From Vulcaniibacterium tengchongense (GTDB lineage Bacteria > Pseudomonadota > Gammaproteobacteria > Xanthomonadales > Xanthomonadaceae), in NCBI RefSeq assembly GCF_003814555.1, contig NZ_RKQN01000005.1, positions 1 through 64,000 on the forward strand: 64,000 nucleotides of DNA. The letters run 5' to 3'. The translations under genes were made by a program, and so were the position numbers. The notes under the pieces were generated by a model. It was not told the DNA's origin. It saw nothing but the letters and a program-made list of their open reading frames with translations, and made no database searches. Below, one piece after another: positions 9,890-19,250 of this stretch. The first letter of the stretch is position 1. The number at the start of each line of letters is the position of its first letter.

Positions 9890-10374
9890 TTCACCCGCTC
9901 CACCTTGGCGCGGGTGTTGTAGCCCTCGACCGACATGTACCAGGCGCCGCCGATCAGGCTCGGCGCGATCCGCACCGCCGGCGCGTCCAGGCGCACGCCG
10001 GCGAGCGAGGCGTCGTCGGTCTGCTTCCACACCTGGCCGTTGTCGAGCGCATAGCTGCGGCCCTTGCCGAAGCCGCGGAACTCGCCGCTCAGCCGGCCGA
10101 CGATCGGCTCGCGCGACGCGGGGGCGGCGAGCAGCCCGCGGTTCTCGTCCGCGGCCTGCCGCTTCGCGCTCTCGGCGGCCTTCGCGGTCTCGGCCTCGAG
10201 CTTGCCGTCCAGCCACGCGTTGAGGTTGGCCAGTTCCTCCGGCGTCAGTTTCCCCAGGCCGGTGGCCTCGAGCTGCTCGGGCGTCATCTGCTGTTCGATG
10301 CGCTGTTGCGCGAACGCGGCCGGCACCGCCAACGCGAGCGACGCGGCCAGGACGAGCGGGCGGGTGAAGAGCAT
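9886..10374 (-). CDS. Secreted protein of unknown function (first of a tandem pair)
   Basis: 162 residues. The signal peptide is LVLAASLALAVPAAFAQ. The helical motif MTPEQLEATGLGKLTPEELANL is followed by an Ala/Glu-rich linker and then the beta module (YALDNGQVWKQ, IGGAWYMSVEG, ending AKVERVK). It matches the downstream paralogue motif for motif: PEQL-ATGL--L, LDNGQ-W, GAWY and AKV-R. An RBS-like GAGGAAC stands before the ATG, and a minus-strand -10-like TACACT lies at about 10403-10408, inside the 72-base gap shared with relA. Nothing in it names an activity. Confidence 0.75.
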   Translation of the reverse strand: MLFTRPLVLAASLALAVPAAFAQQRIEQQMTPEQLEATGLGKLTPEELANLNAWLDGKLEAETAKAAESAKRQAADENRGLLAAPASREPIVGRLSGEFRGFGKGRSYALDNGQVWKQTDDASLAGVRLDAPAVRIAPSLIGGAWYMSVEGYNTRAKVERVK

Positions 10375-10446
10375 GCGCTGTTCCTCGGGACGGATGGCGG
10401 CTAGTGTAGACCGTCCCCCGCCGTTCCGAATCGCGTCCGCCGCACC

Positions 10447-12609
10447 ATGGCCCCTGCGTCCCCCGAGCTGAGCGCCGCTCTCGCGCACCCGGCCGCGGCG
10501 GCGGTCGCGCCCGCGCTGCGGCAGGCGCTGGCGCAGGCGGCGCAGCAGCCGGCCGCCGCGGCGCAGGCGCGCGACCCGGCCGAGGTCGTCGCCGCGACGC
10601 TGGATGCGCTGGCCCTGCTCGGCGCCGACGGCGACGCGGTCGCGGCGGCGATCCTGCATGCCTACCCGGGCTGGCAGGCGCAGCTCGCCGCGGAGCTGGA
10701 GAAGCGCCATCCGGCGCTGGTCGCGCTGCTGGAGGGCCAGCGCGCCGCCGCGCAGGTCTGGACCCTGCATGCCGAGCGCCGCGGCCAGTCCGGCAACGAG
10801 GGGCTGCGCCGGTTGCTGCTGGCGATCGTGCGCGATCTGCGGGTGGTGCCGATCCTGCTGGCGCGGCAGTTGGCGCGCATGCGCCATGCCGAGCGCCTGC
10901 CCGAAGCCGAACGGCGGGCGCTGGCGCAGCTCACCCGCGACATCCACGCGCCGCTGGCCAACCGCCTCGGCATCTGGCAGCTGAAGTGGGAGCTGGAGGA
11001 CCTCGCGTTCCGCTACCTGGAGCCGCAGATCTACCGGCAGATCGCGCGCCTGCTCGACGAGAAGCGCAGCGACCGCGAGCGCTACATCGAGCAGGTCAAG
11101 CGCACCCTCGGCGAAGCGATGGCGGCGCAGGGCATCCGCGCCGAAGTCGCCGGCCGGCCCAAGCACATCTACAGCATCTGGAAGAAGATGCAGCGCAAGG
11201 GCGTGCCGATCGGCGAACTGTACGACCTGCGCGCGGTGCGGGTGATGGTCGACGGCGTCGCCGACTGCTACGCCGCGCTGGGCGTGGTGCACGCGACCTG
11301 GGCGCCGATCCCGAGCGAGTTCGACGACTACATCGCCCGGCCCAAGCGCAACGACTACCGCTCGCTGCACACCGCGGTGGTGGGGCCGGAAGGCAAGACC
11401 CTGGAGGTGCAGATCCGCACCCACGAGATGCACCGCCAGGCCGAGCTCGGCGTGGCCGCGCACTGGAAGTACAAGGAGTCGGGCAGCCAGAGCGCCGACG
11501 CGGCGTTCGACCGCAAGATCGCCTGGATGCGGCGGTTGCTGGAAGCCGCCGGCGAGGGCCGCGAGGACGCCACCCTGGCCGGCGAGCTCGACACCGAGCT
11601 GGTCGAGGACCGCATCTACGTGCTGACCCCGAAGGGCGAGGTGGTCGACTTGCCGGCCGGGGCGACGCCGCTGGACTTCGCCTATCACGTGCACACCGAG
11701 GTCGGCCATCGCTGCCGCGGCGCCAAGGTCGACGGCCGCATCGTCCCGCTCGACCACAAGCTGCGCAGCGGCGACCGCGTCGAGATCCTCACCGGCAAGA
11801 CGGCCGAGCCGCGCCGCGACTGGCTGGTCGCGACCAACGGCTTCCTCGCCAGCGGCCGCGCCCGCGACAAGGTCCGGGCCTGGTTCCACAAGCTCGACCG
11901 CGCGCGCAACGAGGCCGCCGGCAAGGAGCTGCTGGACAAGGAGCTGCGCCGGCTCGGCCTGCTCGGTGCCGAGCTCGGCCCGGCGCGCGAGAAGTTCAAC
12001 CTGGCCAGCGACGGCGAGCTGTACGTGCAGGTGGCGCTGGGCGACATCGGCCCGCACCAGGTCGGCCGCGCGCTGCTCGAGCACGAGCGCGCCGCCGCCA
12101 CGCCGGCGATCGCGGCGCCCGCGGCCGAGCTCGCGCCGGCGGCGCCGCGCAAGCTGCCGCGCAAGAGCGCCGACTTCACTGTCGAGGGCGTCGGCAACCT
12201 GCTGGTGCAGCTGGCGCGCTGCTGCCAGCCGTTGCCGGGCGAGCCGATCGTCGGCTATCTCACCCGCGGCCGCGGCGTCAGCGTGCACCGGCCCGGCTGC
12301 GCCGCGTTCGAGCGCCTGGCGGCGGCGCAGCCGCAGCGGGTGCTGCCGGTGGAGTGGGGCCGCGCCGGCGGCGGCTACGAGGTCGACGTCGAGCTGGTCG
12401 CGCTGGACCGCAAGTGGCTGCTCAAGGAGGTGAGCAACACCATCGCCCAGGCCAATGCGCACGTCGCCAGCATCCGCAGCGAGGCGCTGCGCGGCGGTGC
12501 GCGGATGCGCCTGCGGTTGCGCCTGCGCGTGGCCGACTACGGCCAGCTCGCGACGCTGCTCGGCAAGCTGGCCGCGCTGCCCGGGGTCGAGGAAGCGCGC
12601 CGTCGCTGA
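10447..12609 (+). CDS. relA: (p)ppGpp synthetase RelA
   Basis: 720 residues. It makes (p)ppGpp from GTP or GDP and ATP on ribosomes carrying uncharged tRNA. The N-terminal hydrolase-like domain has lost the His-Asp metal-binding pair of SpoT-type enzymes. The synthetase domain has RPKHIYSIWKKM near 236 and EFDDYI near 291; the acidic EXDD form of this motif, not RXKD, marks monofunctional RelA. A TGS domain (about 386-447, YVLTPKGEVVDLP), the paired Cys of the zinc-finger/conserved-Cys domain (RCCQPLPGEP near 591) and a C-terminal ACT domain follow. A short Ala-rich N-terminal extension is present. Confidence 0.95.
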   Translation: MAPASPELSAALAHPAAAAVAPALRQALAQAAQQPAAAAQARDPAEVVAATLDALALLGADGDAVAAAILHAYPGWQAQLAAELEKRHPALVALLEGQRAAAQVWTLHAERRGQSGNEGLRRLLLAIVRDLRVVPILLARQLARMRHAERLPEAERRALAQLTRDIHAPLANRLGIWQLKWELEDLAFRYLEPQIYRQIARLLDEKRSDRERYIEQVKRTLGEAMAAQGIRAEVAGRPKHIYSIWKKMQRKGVPIGELYDLRAVRVMVDGVADCYAALGVVHATWAPIPSEFDDYIARPKRNDYRSLHTAVVGPEGKTLEVQIRTHEMHRQAELGVAAHWKYKESGSQSADAAFDRKIAWMRRLLEAAGEGREDATLAGELDTELVEDRIYVLTPKGEVVDLPAGATPLDFAYHVHTEVGHRCRGAKVDGRIVPLDHKLRSGDRVEILTGKTAEPRRDWLVATNGFLASGRARDKVRAWFHKLDRARNEAAGKELLDKELRRLGLLGAELGPAREKFNLASDGELYVQVALGDIGPHQVGRALLEHERAAATPAIAAPAAELAPAAPRKLPRKSADFTVEGVGNLLVQLARCCQPLPGEPIVGYLTRGRGVSVHRPGCAAFERLAAAQPQRVLPVEWGRAGGGYEVDVELVALDRKWLLKEVSNTIAQANAHVASIRSEALRGGARMRLRLRLRVADYGQLATLLGKLAALPGVEEARRR

Positions 12610-12884
12610 AGCCCTCGGCGCCGCCATCCGGCCGTTGGCGCGGCATGCGACGGCGACGCTGCGCCGTGCGCGCCGCCGCCGCGCCGGCGCGGGAGCGGCC
12701 GGTGCGATGCCGCTGCCGCAACGATGCCGGCGATGTCCCCACCCGGCATCGTCTGCCGCGCGGCGCGGGCTCGCCGTCCTTGCGCACCGCCGCGCATGCG
12801 CATCGATCGGGCGCGGCCGGTACGGCGGACGAGCCTGTGCGGCCCATCGCGGGCGACGCGGCGAGGCCCCGCTATGCTTGCGCG
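12610..12884. other. 275-bp intergenic region after relA
   Basis: Short open frames here carry only Arg/Ala-rich shadow translation. The only recognisable element is a TATGCT hexamer at 12873-12878, close to the next start. Confidence 0.5.
12873..12878 (+). promoter_or_regulatory. -10-like hexamer placing the transcript start on a GTG codon
   Basis: TATGCT (4 of 6 matches to TATAAT) ends six bases before GTG 12885, the same geometry as at recQ and bioA. It argues for this GTG as the start and for a leaderless message. Confidence 0.45.
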
Positions 12885-14432
12885 GTGACGTCGACGCCAC
12901 CCTCTTCCGATCGCGCCGCCCGACCGCCCGCGGAGCGGATCGAACCGCGGCTCGGCGCACCGCTGCCGCCGCGCGCGCCGCGGTCGCCACCGCCGGCGCC
13001 GCGCGCGCGCGCAGGTCGGAGGGCGGTGCTCGCCGGGCTCGCTTTGCTGCTGATCCTGGTGCTCGCGCGCCAGCCCCTGTCCGACTGGCTGTGGCCGGAG
13101 ACCCGGCTGCAGCAGCTGCGCGAGGCGGCCGAGCAGGCCTTGCGCGAAGGCCGGTTGAGCGCGCCGGACGGCCGCGGCGCGCGCGAGCTGTTCGAGGCGG
13201 CGCTGGCGCTGGACCCGGACCGCGGCGAAGCGCGCGTCGGCCTGACCCGGGTCGGTCGCGCCGCGCTGGCGCAGGCCGAGCACGCGCTCGCCGCGCGCCG
13301 CTATCCGGAGGCGCACCGCATGCTGCAGCTGGCGCGGGAGCTGGCGTTGCCGCGCGCCGAAACGGAGGCGTTCGCGCAGCGCCTGCGCGCGCGCGAAGCG
13401 GCCGAGGCCGGCATCGACCGGCTGTTGGCGCGGGCCGCGGCGGCGCGCCGGGCCGGCCGCCTCGACGGGACGGCCGATGCCGCGCTGCCGCTGTACCAGC
13501 GCGTGCTCGAACTGCGCCCGGACCAGGTCCAGGCGCTGGAAGGGCGCGAGGACACCCTGGCCGACCTGCTGCAGCAGGCGCAGGCGCGGCTCGACCGCGG
13601 CGACCTGGACGTGGCGGCGGCGCAGATCCGCCGCGCGCAGGCGGCCGACCCGGCGCACATCGGCCTGCCGGACGCGCTGGCCGCGCTGGCGCAGGCCGTC
13701 GAACGCGCCCGCCGCCGCGCCGATGCCGATCTGCGGCGCGGCCGCCTCGCCGCGGCCGCCGGCGGCTACCGCGCGGTACTGGCCGCGGCCGCCGACGATC
13801 CCGCCGCGCAGCGCGGCCTGCAGCGGGTGGCCCAGGCCTATGCCGAGCGCAGCCGGCGGGCGGCCGCCGATTTCCGCTTCGACGAAGCCGAGGCCGCGCT
13901 GCGCGAAGCGCGGGCGGTGGCCGTCGAGGCGCCGGGCATCGCCGAGGCCGAGCAGCGCCTGCGCCGCGCCCGCGCCGCCGCGCACCGGTTGGACCCGCGG
14001 CTGCCGCCGGCCGAGGCGGATGCGGCCGCGGCACGCGGCGACCTGCTCTCGCCGCCGGGCGACAGCGCCTTCGACAAGCTGCGCGCGGCGCAGGCGCTGG
14101 CGCCGAACGATGCGCGCGTGGCCGCGGCGCGCGCGCGGCTGCGCCCCGCCGCGCGCGCGTGCTTCGAGCGCGAACTGCGCGGCAACCGGCTCGCCCGCGC
14201 CGGCGCCTGCCTGGACGCGTGGTCCGCCTTGGAAGGCGACGCGGCGCTGCTGCGCGCGGCGCGCCAGCGCCTGGCGCAGCGCTGGGTCGCGGTCGGCGAC
14301 GAGCGCCTCGGTGCCGGCGAGATCGAGGCAGCGCAGGCGGCGCTGCGCGCGGCGCGGGCGCTGTACCCGGACGAGCCGGGACTGCCGGGCCTGGCCGCGC
14401 GCCTGCGCGCTGCGGGCGCGCCGGAACGCTGA
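12885..14432 (+). CDS. Membrane-anchored TPR-like protein of unknown function
   Basis: 515 residues from a GTG start. There is a Pro/Arg-rich cytoplasmic N terminus, one membrane segment at about 46-62 (AVLAGLALLLILVLA), and then a long all-helical Ala/Arg/Leu-rich domain. That domain has degenerate tetratricopeptide-like repeats: LFEAALALDPDRGEARVG, ARRYPEAHRML, LYQRVLELRPDQVQALEG, DEAEAALREARAV and AQAALRAARALYPDEPGL. Such domains usually scaffold protein-protein contacts in the periplasm. No enzyme motif is seen. The gene stands alone between relA and a convergent glycosyltransferase gene. Confidence 0.7.
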   Translation: MTSTPPSSDRAARPPAERIEPRLGAPLPPRAPRSPPPAPRARAGRRAVLAGLALLLILVLARQPLSDWLWPETRLQQLREAAEQALREGRLSAPDGRGARELFEAALALDPDRGEARVGLTRVGRAALAQAEHALAARRYPEAHRMLQLARELALPRAETEAFAQRLRAREAAEAGIDRLLARAAAARRAGRLDGTADAALPLYQRVLELRPDQVQALEGREDTLADLLQQAQARLDRGDLDVAAAQIRRAQAADPAHIGLPDALAALAQAVERARRRADADLRRGRLAAAAGGYRAVLAAAADDPAAQRGLQRVAQAYAERSRRAAADFRFDEAEAALREARAVAVEAPGIAEAEQRLRRARAAAHRLDPRLPPAEADAAAARGDLLSPPGDSAFDKLRAAQALAPNDARVAAARARLRPAARACFERELRGNRLARAGACLDAWSALEGDAALLRAARQRLAQRWVAVGDERLGAGEIEAAQAALRAARALYPDEPGLPGLAARLRAAGAPER

Positions 14433-14637
14433 GGTCGCGTCCATCGTTTGCTTCGCGTCGATTTCGCCGACGCCGAGGCGTTCCGCTGCTCACCCTTGCA
14501 GCGTGTGCGGACAACACGGCGGGCGACGGTCACGGACGCCATGCGCCACGAGCGGCGCCCGCGGCGGCGTGCCCGGATTCCCCGACCCGCCGTGCTGGCC
14601 ACCGCGACGATCCACGGCGCGCATGCACCCAGCTGGG

Positions 14638-16755
14638 CTATTGCGCGTCGCCCAGCAGCACCCGGCGCACCGTCGACCGCGCGGCGTCCAGCGAGAAATG
14701 GCGTTCCACGTTCGCCAGGCCGTTCGCCGCCAGGCGCTGCCACAGCGCCGGGTCGCGGTACAGCCGCAGCACCGCCGCGGCGAAGTCGGCCGCGTCGTCG
14801 GCGAGCAGCACGTCCTCGCCGTCGCGCAGGTGCATGCCCTCGACCGCGCAGGCGGTGGCCACCACCGGCTGGCCGTGCGCCATGCTCAGGTTCACCTTGC
14901 CCTTGACCCCGGCGCCGAAGCGCAGCGGCGCGAGCGCGACCCGCGCGCCTTCCATGTACGGGGTCAGGTCCGGCACGTGGCCGTGGACGCGCACGCCCGG
15001 CTGCGCCGCCAGCGCGGCGACTTCGGCCGGCACGTCGCCGCCGATGCAGTGGAAGACCAGTTCCGGCGCCTCGGCGCGGATGCGCGGCCATATTTCGGCG
15101 ACGAACCAGCGCACCGCATCGACGTTCGGCGGATGGCGGAAGCCGCCGACGAACACCAGGTCGCGGCGTTGCTCGTACGGCAGGCCCGGGCCGTGCACCC
15201 GATGCAGGTTGGACAGGATCTCGACCCGGGCCCGCGGCGCGTCGCGCGCCAGCAGTTCGCGTTCGACCTCGCTGACCACCAGGGTCGCGTCGGCCGCGCC
15301 GATCATCTCCAGTTCGAGGCGGCGGGTGCGCTCGGCCGCGCGCAGCAGCGCAGGATCCCCTGCGAGCTCGGCGCCGCGGCGTTCGCGCAGGTAGTGCAGG
15401 TCGACCGTATCGAACACGATCCGCGCCTGCGGCGCGTAGCGGCGCAGCAGCGGCAGCCACTCGCGCAGCACGTAATGGCGGCACACGACCGCGGCATCGA
15501 AGCGGCGGCCGTGTTCGCGCAGCCAGGCCGAGACCGAGGTGATGTAGGGCGCGTGCCAGCATTCCACGCCGAGCTGTTGCAGCGCCTCGGTGTAACGGCC
15601 CGCGTGGTTGAAATCGGCTGGAAGGAACGTCACCCGCGCGCCCTCCTGACCGAGCAGTTGCATCAGATTGACCAGGCGCAACGAGGCCGAATCGCGGTCG
15701 GCGCGCGGCGTGGCACTATCGACGATCAGCAACCGCGCTCGGCGGTCCGCGGCGGCCTCGGGGTCGGCGCGCGGCGACGGCTGGGCCGCCAAGGCTTCGC
15801 GCCACTTCTCGGCGAAGATCGCGCGGTTGCGTACCTGATACGCCTTGACGCCGCTGCCCAGGTCGGTGCCCGCGGTCACGCCTTCCAGATGCACCACGCG
15901 CGCCGCGGGTTGGCAGAGCACCTGGCGCCCGGCCGCGCGTACCGCGAAGGCGAGGTCGGTGTCTTCGTAGTAGGCAGGCGCGTAGCGCGTATCGAAGCCG
16001 CCTGCCTGCATGAACAATGCACGCGGCACGGTGATCGCCGCGCCCGAGCAATAATCGGCTTCGCGCAGGCAGGCGTAGCGCGGATCGTCCGGGTCGCCGA
16101 ACCGGCCGTAGTTGTGCGCGCTGCCGTCGGAGAACACGATGCCCCCCGCCTCCTGCAGCCGCCCGTCCGGATAGATCAGCTGCGCCCCGACCAGGCCGGC
16201 GCCCGGGCGCGCCGCGAAGGTGTCGAGCAACCGGTCCAGCCAGCCCGGTTGCGGCACGGTGTCGTTGTTGAGGAACACCAGGTATTCGCCACGGGCGAGC
16301 GCGGCGCCGTCGTTGCAGGCGGCGATGAAGCCGCCGTTCTCGCGCCGGCGGTGGTAGCGCAGCCCTTCGACCTGCAGGAGCGTGGATTCGGTCTCATCGC
16401 AGGAGCCGTCGTCGACGACGATGATCTCCATGGCCGCCTGCGGCGGATGCGCGGCCAAGGCGCGCAGGCAGGTCACCGTGTGCGCGCACTGGTTGTAGAC
16501 GGGGATCACGACGCTTGCGCGCGGCGCGGCGCTGTGCGGCACCGCAAAGGGTGCGAACGGCACCGGTTCGGGCAGGTACAGCGCGGCGCGGCGCTCGGCC
16601 GGCACCCGCCGGAACTGCTGGCGCACGCGGCTCCAGGTGGGCCCGAGCCCGCGCGTGCGCAGGCTGGCCAGGCCGCGCCAGAACAGGCCGGTGACGCGCC
16701 GATACAGGAACCGCAGATCGGTCCGGTTCAACGCCATGGTGTCGTGGTCATGCAA
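14638..16755 (-). CDS. Two-domain glycosyltransferase (GT2 plus GT4-like)
   Basis: 705 residues. The N-terminal half is a family-2 transferase: SVVIPVYNQ near 80, IIVVDDGSCDET, NGGFIAACNDG, then the metal-binding FLNNDTVPQPGWLD. The C-terminal half (from about 360) looks like a GT-B family-4 enzyme: VFVGGFRHPPNVDAVRW, then a donor-site region ending LAPLRFGAGVKGKVNLSMAHG. Such fusions build polysaccharide or O-antigen chains, but no other sugar-polymer genes are nearby, so the acceptor is unknown. The frame opens at TTG 16755, five bases after a strong AAGGAG. An ATG at 16752 in another frame would give only a seven-codon peptide. ATG 16737 is an alternative start. Confidence 0.82.
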   Translation of the reverse strand: MHDHDTMALNRTDLRFLYRRVTGLFWRGLASLRTRGLGPTWSRVRQQFRRVPAERRAALYLPEPVPFAPFAVPHSAAPRASVVIPVYNQCAHTVTCLRALAAHPPQAAMEIIVVDDGSCDETESTLLQVEGLRYHRRRENGGFIAACNDGAALARGEYLVFLNNDTVPQPGWLDRLLDTFAARPGAGLVGAQLIYPDGRLQEAGGIVFSDGSAHNYGRFGDPDDPRYACLREADYCSGAAITVPRALFMQAGGFDTRYAPAYYEDTDLAFAVRAAGRQVLCQPAARVVHLEGVTAGTDLGSGVKAYQVRNRAIFAEKWREALAAQPSPRADPEAAADRRARLLIVDSATPRADRDSASLRLVNLMQLLGQEGARVTFLPADFNHAGRYTEALQQLGVECWHAPYITSVSAWLREHGRRFDAAVVCRHYVLREWLPLLRRYAPQARIVFDTVDLHYLRERRGAELAGDPALLRAAERTRRLELEMIGAADATLVVSEVERELLARDAPRARVEILSNLHRVHGPGLPYEQRRDLVFVGGFRHPPNVDAVRWFVAEIWPRIRAEAPELVFHCIGGDVPAEVAALAAQPGVRVHGHVPDLTPYMEGARVALAPLRFGAGVKGKVNLSMAHGQPVVATACAVEGMHLRDGEDVLLADDAADFAAAVLRLYRDPALWQRLAANGLANVERHFSLDAARSTVRRVLLGDAQ

Positions 16756-16820
16756 CGGAACTCCTTAACGCAAGCGGCACGCGCCGCGGGCCCGCGCGCG
16801 GCGGCGGCGGGCGGCTGCGC

Positions 16821-16826
16821 TAGACT
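16821..16826 (+). promoter_or_regulatory. Probable -10 element of mrcB
   Basis: TAGACT, 4 of 6 matches to TATAAT, 27 bases before the proposed TTG start of mrcB. No clear -35 precedes it. Confidence 0.35.
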
Positions 16827-16853
16827 CGCCGGCACGAGGGCGCAGCCCCGCCA

Positions 16854-19250
16854 TTGTCCCACGCCGTGGCCCGAATCGATTACGACGAAGACGAATCCAT
16901 CGACGACAGCGAACGTCCGCAGTGGCGCCGGCGCCTGGTCACCTGGGCGCTGGCGGCGATCGGCCTGGGCCTGGGCTTCCTGATCCCGTACACGCTGTAC
17001 CTGAACCACGAGGTCGGCCAGCGCTTCGGCCAGCTGCGCTGGCAGATCCCGACCCGGGTCTATGCGCGCCCGCTGGAACTGGCGCCGGGGCTGACGCTGG
17101 ACGCGGCCACGCTCAAGACCGAGCTCGACGCCGCCGCGTACCGCGAGGGCGACGGCGTCCGCGCCGGTACCTACGCCCGCGAGGGCGGGCGCTGGCGCAT
17201 CTCCAGCCGCGGCTTCGCCGACGTCGACGGGCCGGTGCCGGCACGCCGGATCGAGCTGGTGCTGTCCGGCGGCGAGGTCGCCTCGCTGCGCGAGGCCGGG
17301 AGCAAGCGCGCGCTGAAATCGGCGCGGCTGGACCCGGCGCGGATCGCCACGCTGTACGGGCAGAAGCAGGAGGAGCGCCGCCTGGTCCGGGTGGACGAGG
17401 TGCCGGAGCTGCTGGTCACCGGCCTGCAGGCGGTCGAGGACCGCGACTTCGCCCACCACATCGGCATCGACCCGGCCGGGATGCTGCGCGCGGCGTTCAA
17501 GACCGCCACCGGCCGCAAGCAGGGCGGCAGCACCCTGACCCAGCAGCTGGCGCGCAGCGGCCTGCTCGGCATCGGCCGCGAGCAGACCCTGACCCGCAAG
17601 TTCAAGGAGATCCTGTACGCGCTGCTGATCGAGGCGCGCTACGACAAGCGCACCATCCTCGAGGCCTACCTCAACCAGGTCTACCTCGGCCAGCGCGGCG
17701 CGCAGGCGATCCACGGCGTCGCCGCCGGCGCCGAGTTCTGGTTCGGCCGCGACCTGCGCGACCTGACCACCGAGCAGATCGCGCTGCTGATCGGCATCGT
17801 CCGCGGCCCCTCGTACTACGACGCGCGGCGCAACCCGGAGCGCGCGCGGGAGCGGCGCAACTTCGTCCTCGGCGAGATGCGGGAGACGAACCTGATCGAC
17901 GAGGCCGAGTACCGGCGCGCGCTGAAGGCCCCGCTCGGCGTCACCGACGCCCCCGGCAGCCTGGCGCCGAACCGCTTCCCCGCGTACGTCGACCTGGTGC
18001 GCCGCCAGCTCGCCCGCGACTATCCGGCCGACGCGCTGGCCGGCGCCGGCCTGAGCGTGATGAGCGGCATGTCGCCGTCGGCGCAGGCGCTGGCCGAGGC
18101 CGCGGTGACCCGCACCCTGAAGAGCCTGGACGGCAGGCGCCGCCCGCCGCTGCAGGCCGGCGTGGTGGTCACCGACGTGCACAACGGCGAGGTGGTCGCG
18201 GTGGTCGGCAGCCGCAGCGTCGGCGAGCACGGCTTCAACCGCGCGGTCGAGGCGCAGCGGCCGGTGGGTTCGCTGCTGAAGCCGTTCGTGTACCTGCTGG
18301 CGCTGGCGCAGCCGGGCAAGTACTCGCTGGCCAGCTGGGTCGACGATTCGCCGGTGACGGTATCGCTCGGCCGCAACAAGACCTGGAGCCCCGGCAATTC
18401 CGACGGCCGCAGCCACGGCACGGTGCGCCTGATCGACGCGCTGGCGATGTCGTACAACCAGGCCACGGTGCGGATCGGCATGCAGGTCGATCCGCAGCGC
18501 ATCGCCGGGCTGATCCGCACCCTCGCCGGCATCGAGGCGCAGCCGCATCCGGCGCTGATCCTCGGCGCGGTCGACCAGAGCCCGTACGCGATGGCGCAGC
18601 TGTACCAGTTCCTCGCTTCCGGCGGCGAGATCCAGCCGCTGCACGCGGTGCGCGGCGTGCTCGACGACAAGGGCCGCGCGCTCAAGCGCTACGACACCGA
18701 GCCGGCGCCGGCGCAGGAAGGCGACGCGATCGCCGCGCGCCTGATCACCATCGCGTTGCAGCATGCGGTGTCGGGCGGCACCGGCACCCAGCTGATCCGC
18801 GACGGCCTCGGCCGCCTGTCGCCGGCCGGCAAGACCGGCACCAGCAACGACGGGCGCGACAGCTGGTTCGCCGGCTGGACCGGCGACCACCTCGCCGTGG
18901 TCTGGGTCGGCAACGACCAGAACAAGGAAACCGGCCTTTACGGCGCCACCGGCGCGATGCGGGTATGGTCGTCGCTGTTCGCGCGCCTGCCGAGCGCGCC
19001 GCTGCGCGTCGGCAGCCAGGGACTGGACTGGCAATGGGTGGTCGGCGCCAGCAGCACCGACCCCGGCTGTCCCGGCGCGCGCCGCTTCGCCTTCGTCGCC
19101 GGCTTCGCGCCGCCCTACGCGCCTTGCCCGGCGCCGGAGCCGGTCGAGGAGGCGCAGGGCGGCTGGCGCGAATGGTTCGGCTTCGGCCGCGACGAACAGC
19201 AGGAACCGGCGCAGGACGAGACCGCGCCGGCGCAGGAGGAACAGCGGTGA
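16854..19250 (+). CDS. mrcB: Penicillin-binding protein 1B (bifunctional peptidoglycan synthase)
   Basis: 798 residues. Short acidic cytoplasmic tail, a membrane anchor at about 25-46 (LAAIGLGLGFLIPYTLYL), a UB2H-like region, then the GT51 glycosyltransferase with catalytic Glu in AVEDRDFAHHIG near 193 and GGSTLTQQLAR. The transpeptidase has SLLKPF (SxxK, near 473), SYN (near 532) and KTGTSNDGRDSWFAG (near 659). It polymerises lipid II and cross-links the wall in the periplasm. The start is TTG 16854 or GTG 16866; no ATG fits. Its stop overlaps the GTG of the following lipoprotein gene (GTGA). Confidence 0.94.
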   Translation: MSHAVARIDYDEDESIDDSERPQWRRRLVTWALAAIGLGLGFLIPYTLYLNHEVGQRFGQLRWQIPTRVYARPLELAPGLTLDAATLKTELDAAAYREGDGVRAGTYAREGGRWRISSRGFADVDGPVPARRIELVLSGGEVASLREAGSKRALKSARLDPARIATLYGQKQEERRLVRVDEVPELLVTGLQAVEDRDFAHHIGIDPAGMLRAAFKTATGRKQGGSTLTQQLARSGLLGIGREQTLTRKFKEILYALLIEARYDKRTILEAYLNQVYLGQRGAQAIHGVAAGAEFWFGRDLRDLTTEQIALLIGIVRGPSYYDARRNPERARERRNFVLGEMRETNLIDEAEYRRALKAPLGVTDAPGSLAPNRFPAYVDLVRRQLARDYPADALAGAGLSVMSGMSPSAQALAEAAVTRTLKSLDGRRRPPLQAGVVVTDVHNGEVVAVVGSRSVGEHGFNRAVEAQRPVGSLLKPFVYLLALAQPGKYSLASWVDDSPVTVSLGRNKTWSPGNSDGRSHGTVRLIDALAMSYNQATVRIGMQVDPQRIAGLIRTLAGIEAQPHPALILGAVDQSPYAMAQLYQFLASGGEIQPLHAVRGVLDDKGRALKRYDTEPAPAQEGDAIAARLITIALQHAVSGGTGTQLIRDGLGRLSPAGKTGTSNDGRDSWFAGWTGDHLAVVWVGNDQNKETGLYGATGAMRVWSSLFARLPSAPLRVGSQGLDWQWVVGASSTDPGCPGARRFAFVAGFAPPYAPCPAPEPVEEAQGGWREWFGFGRDEQQEPAQDETAPAQEEQR

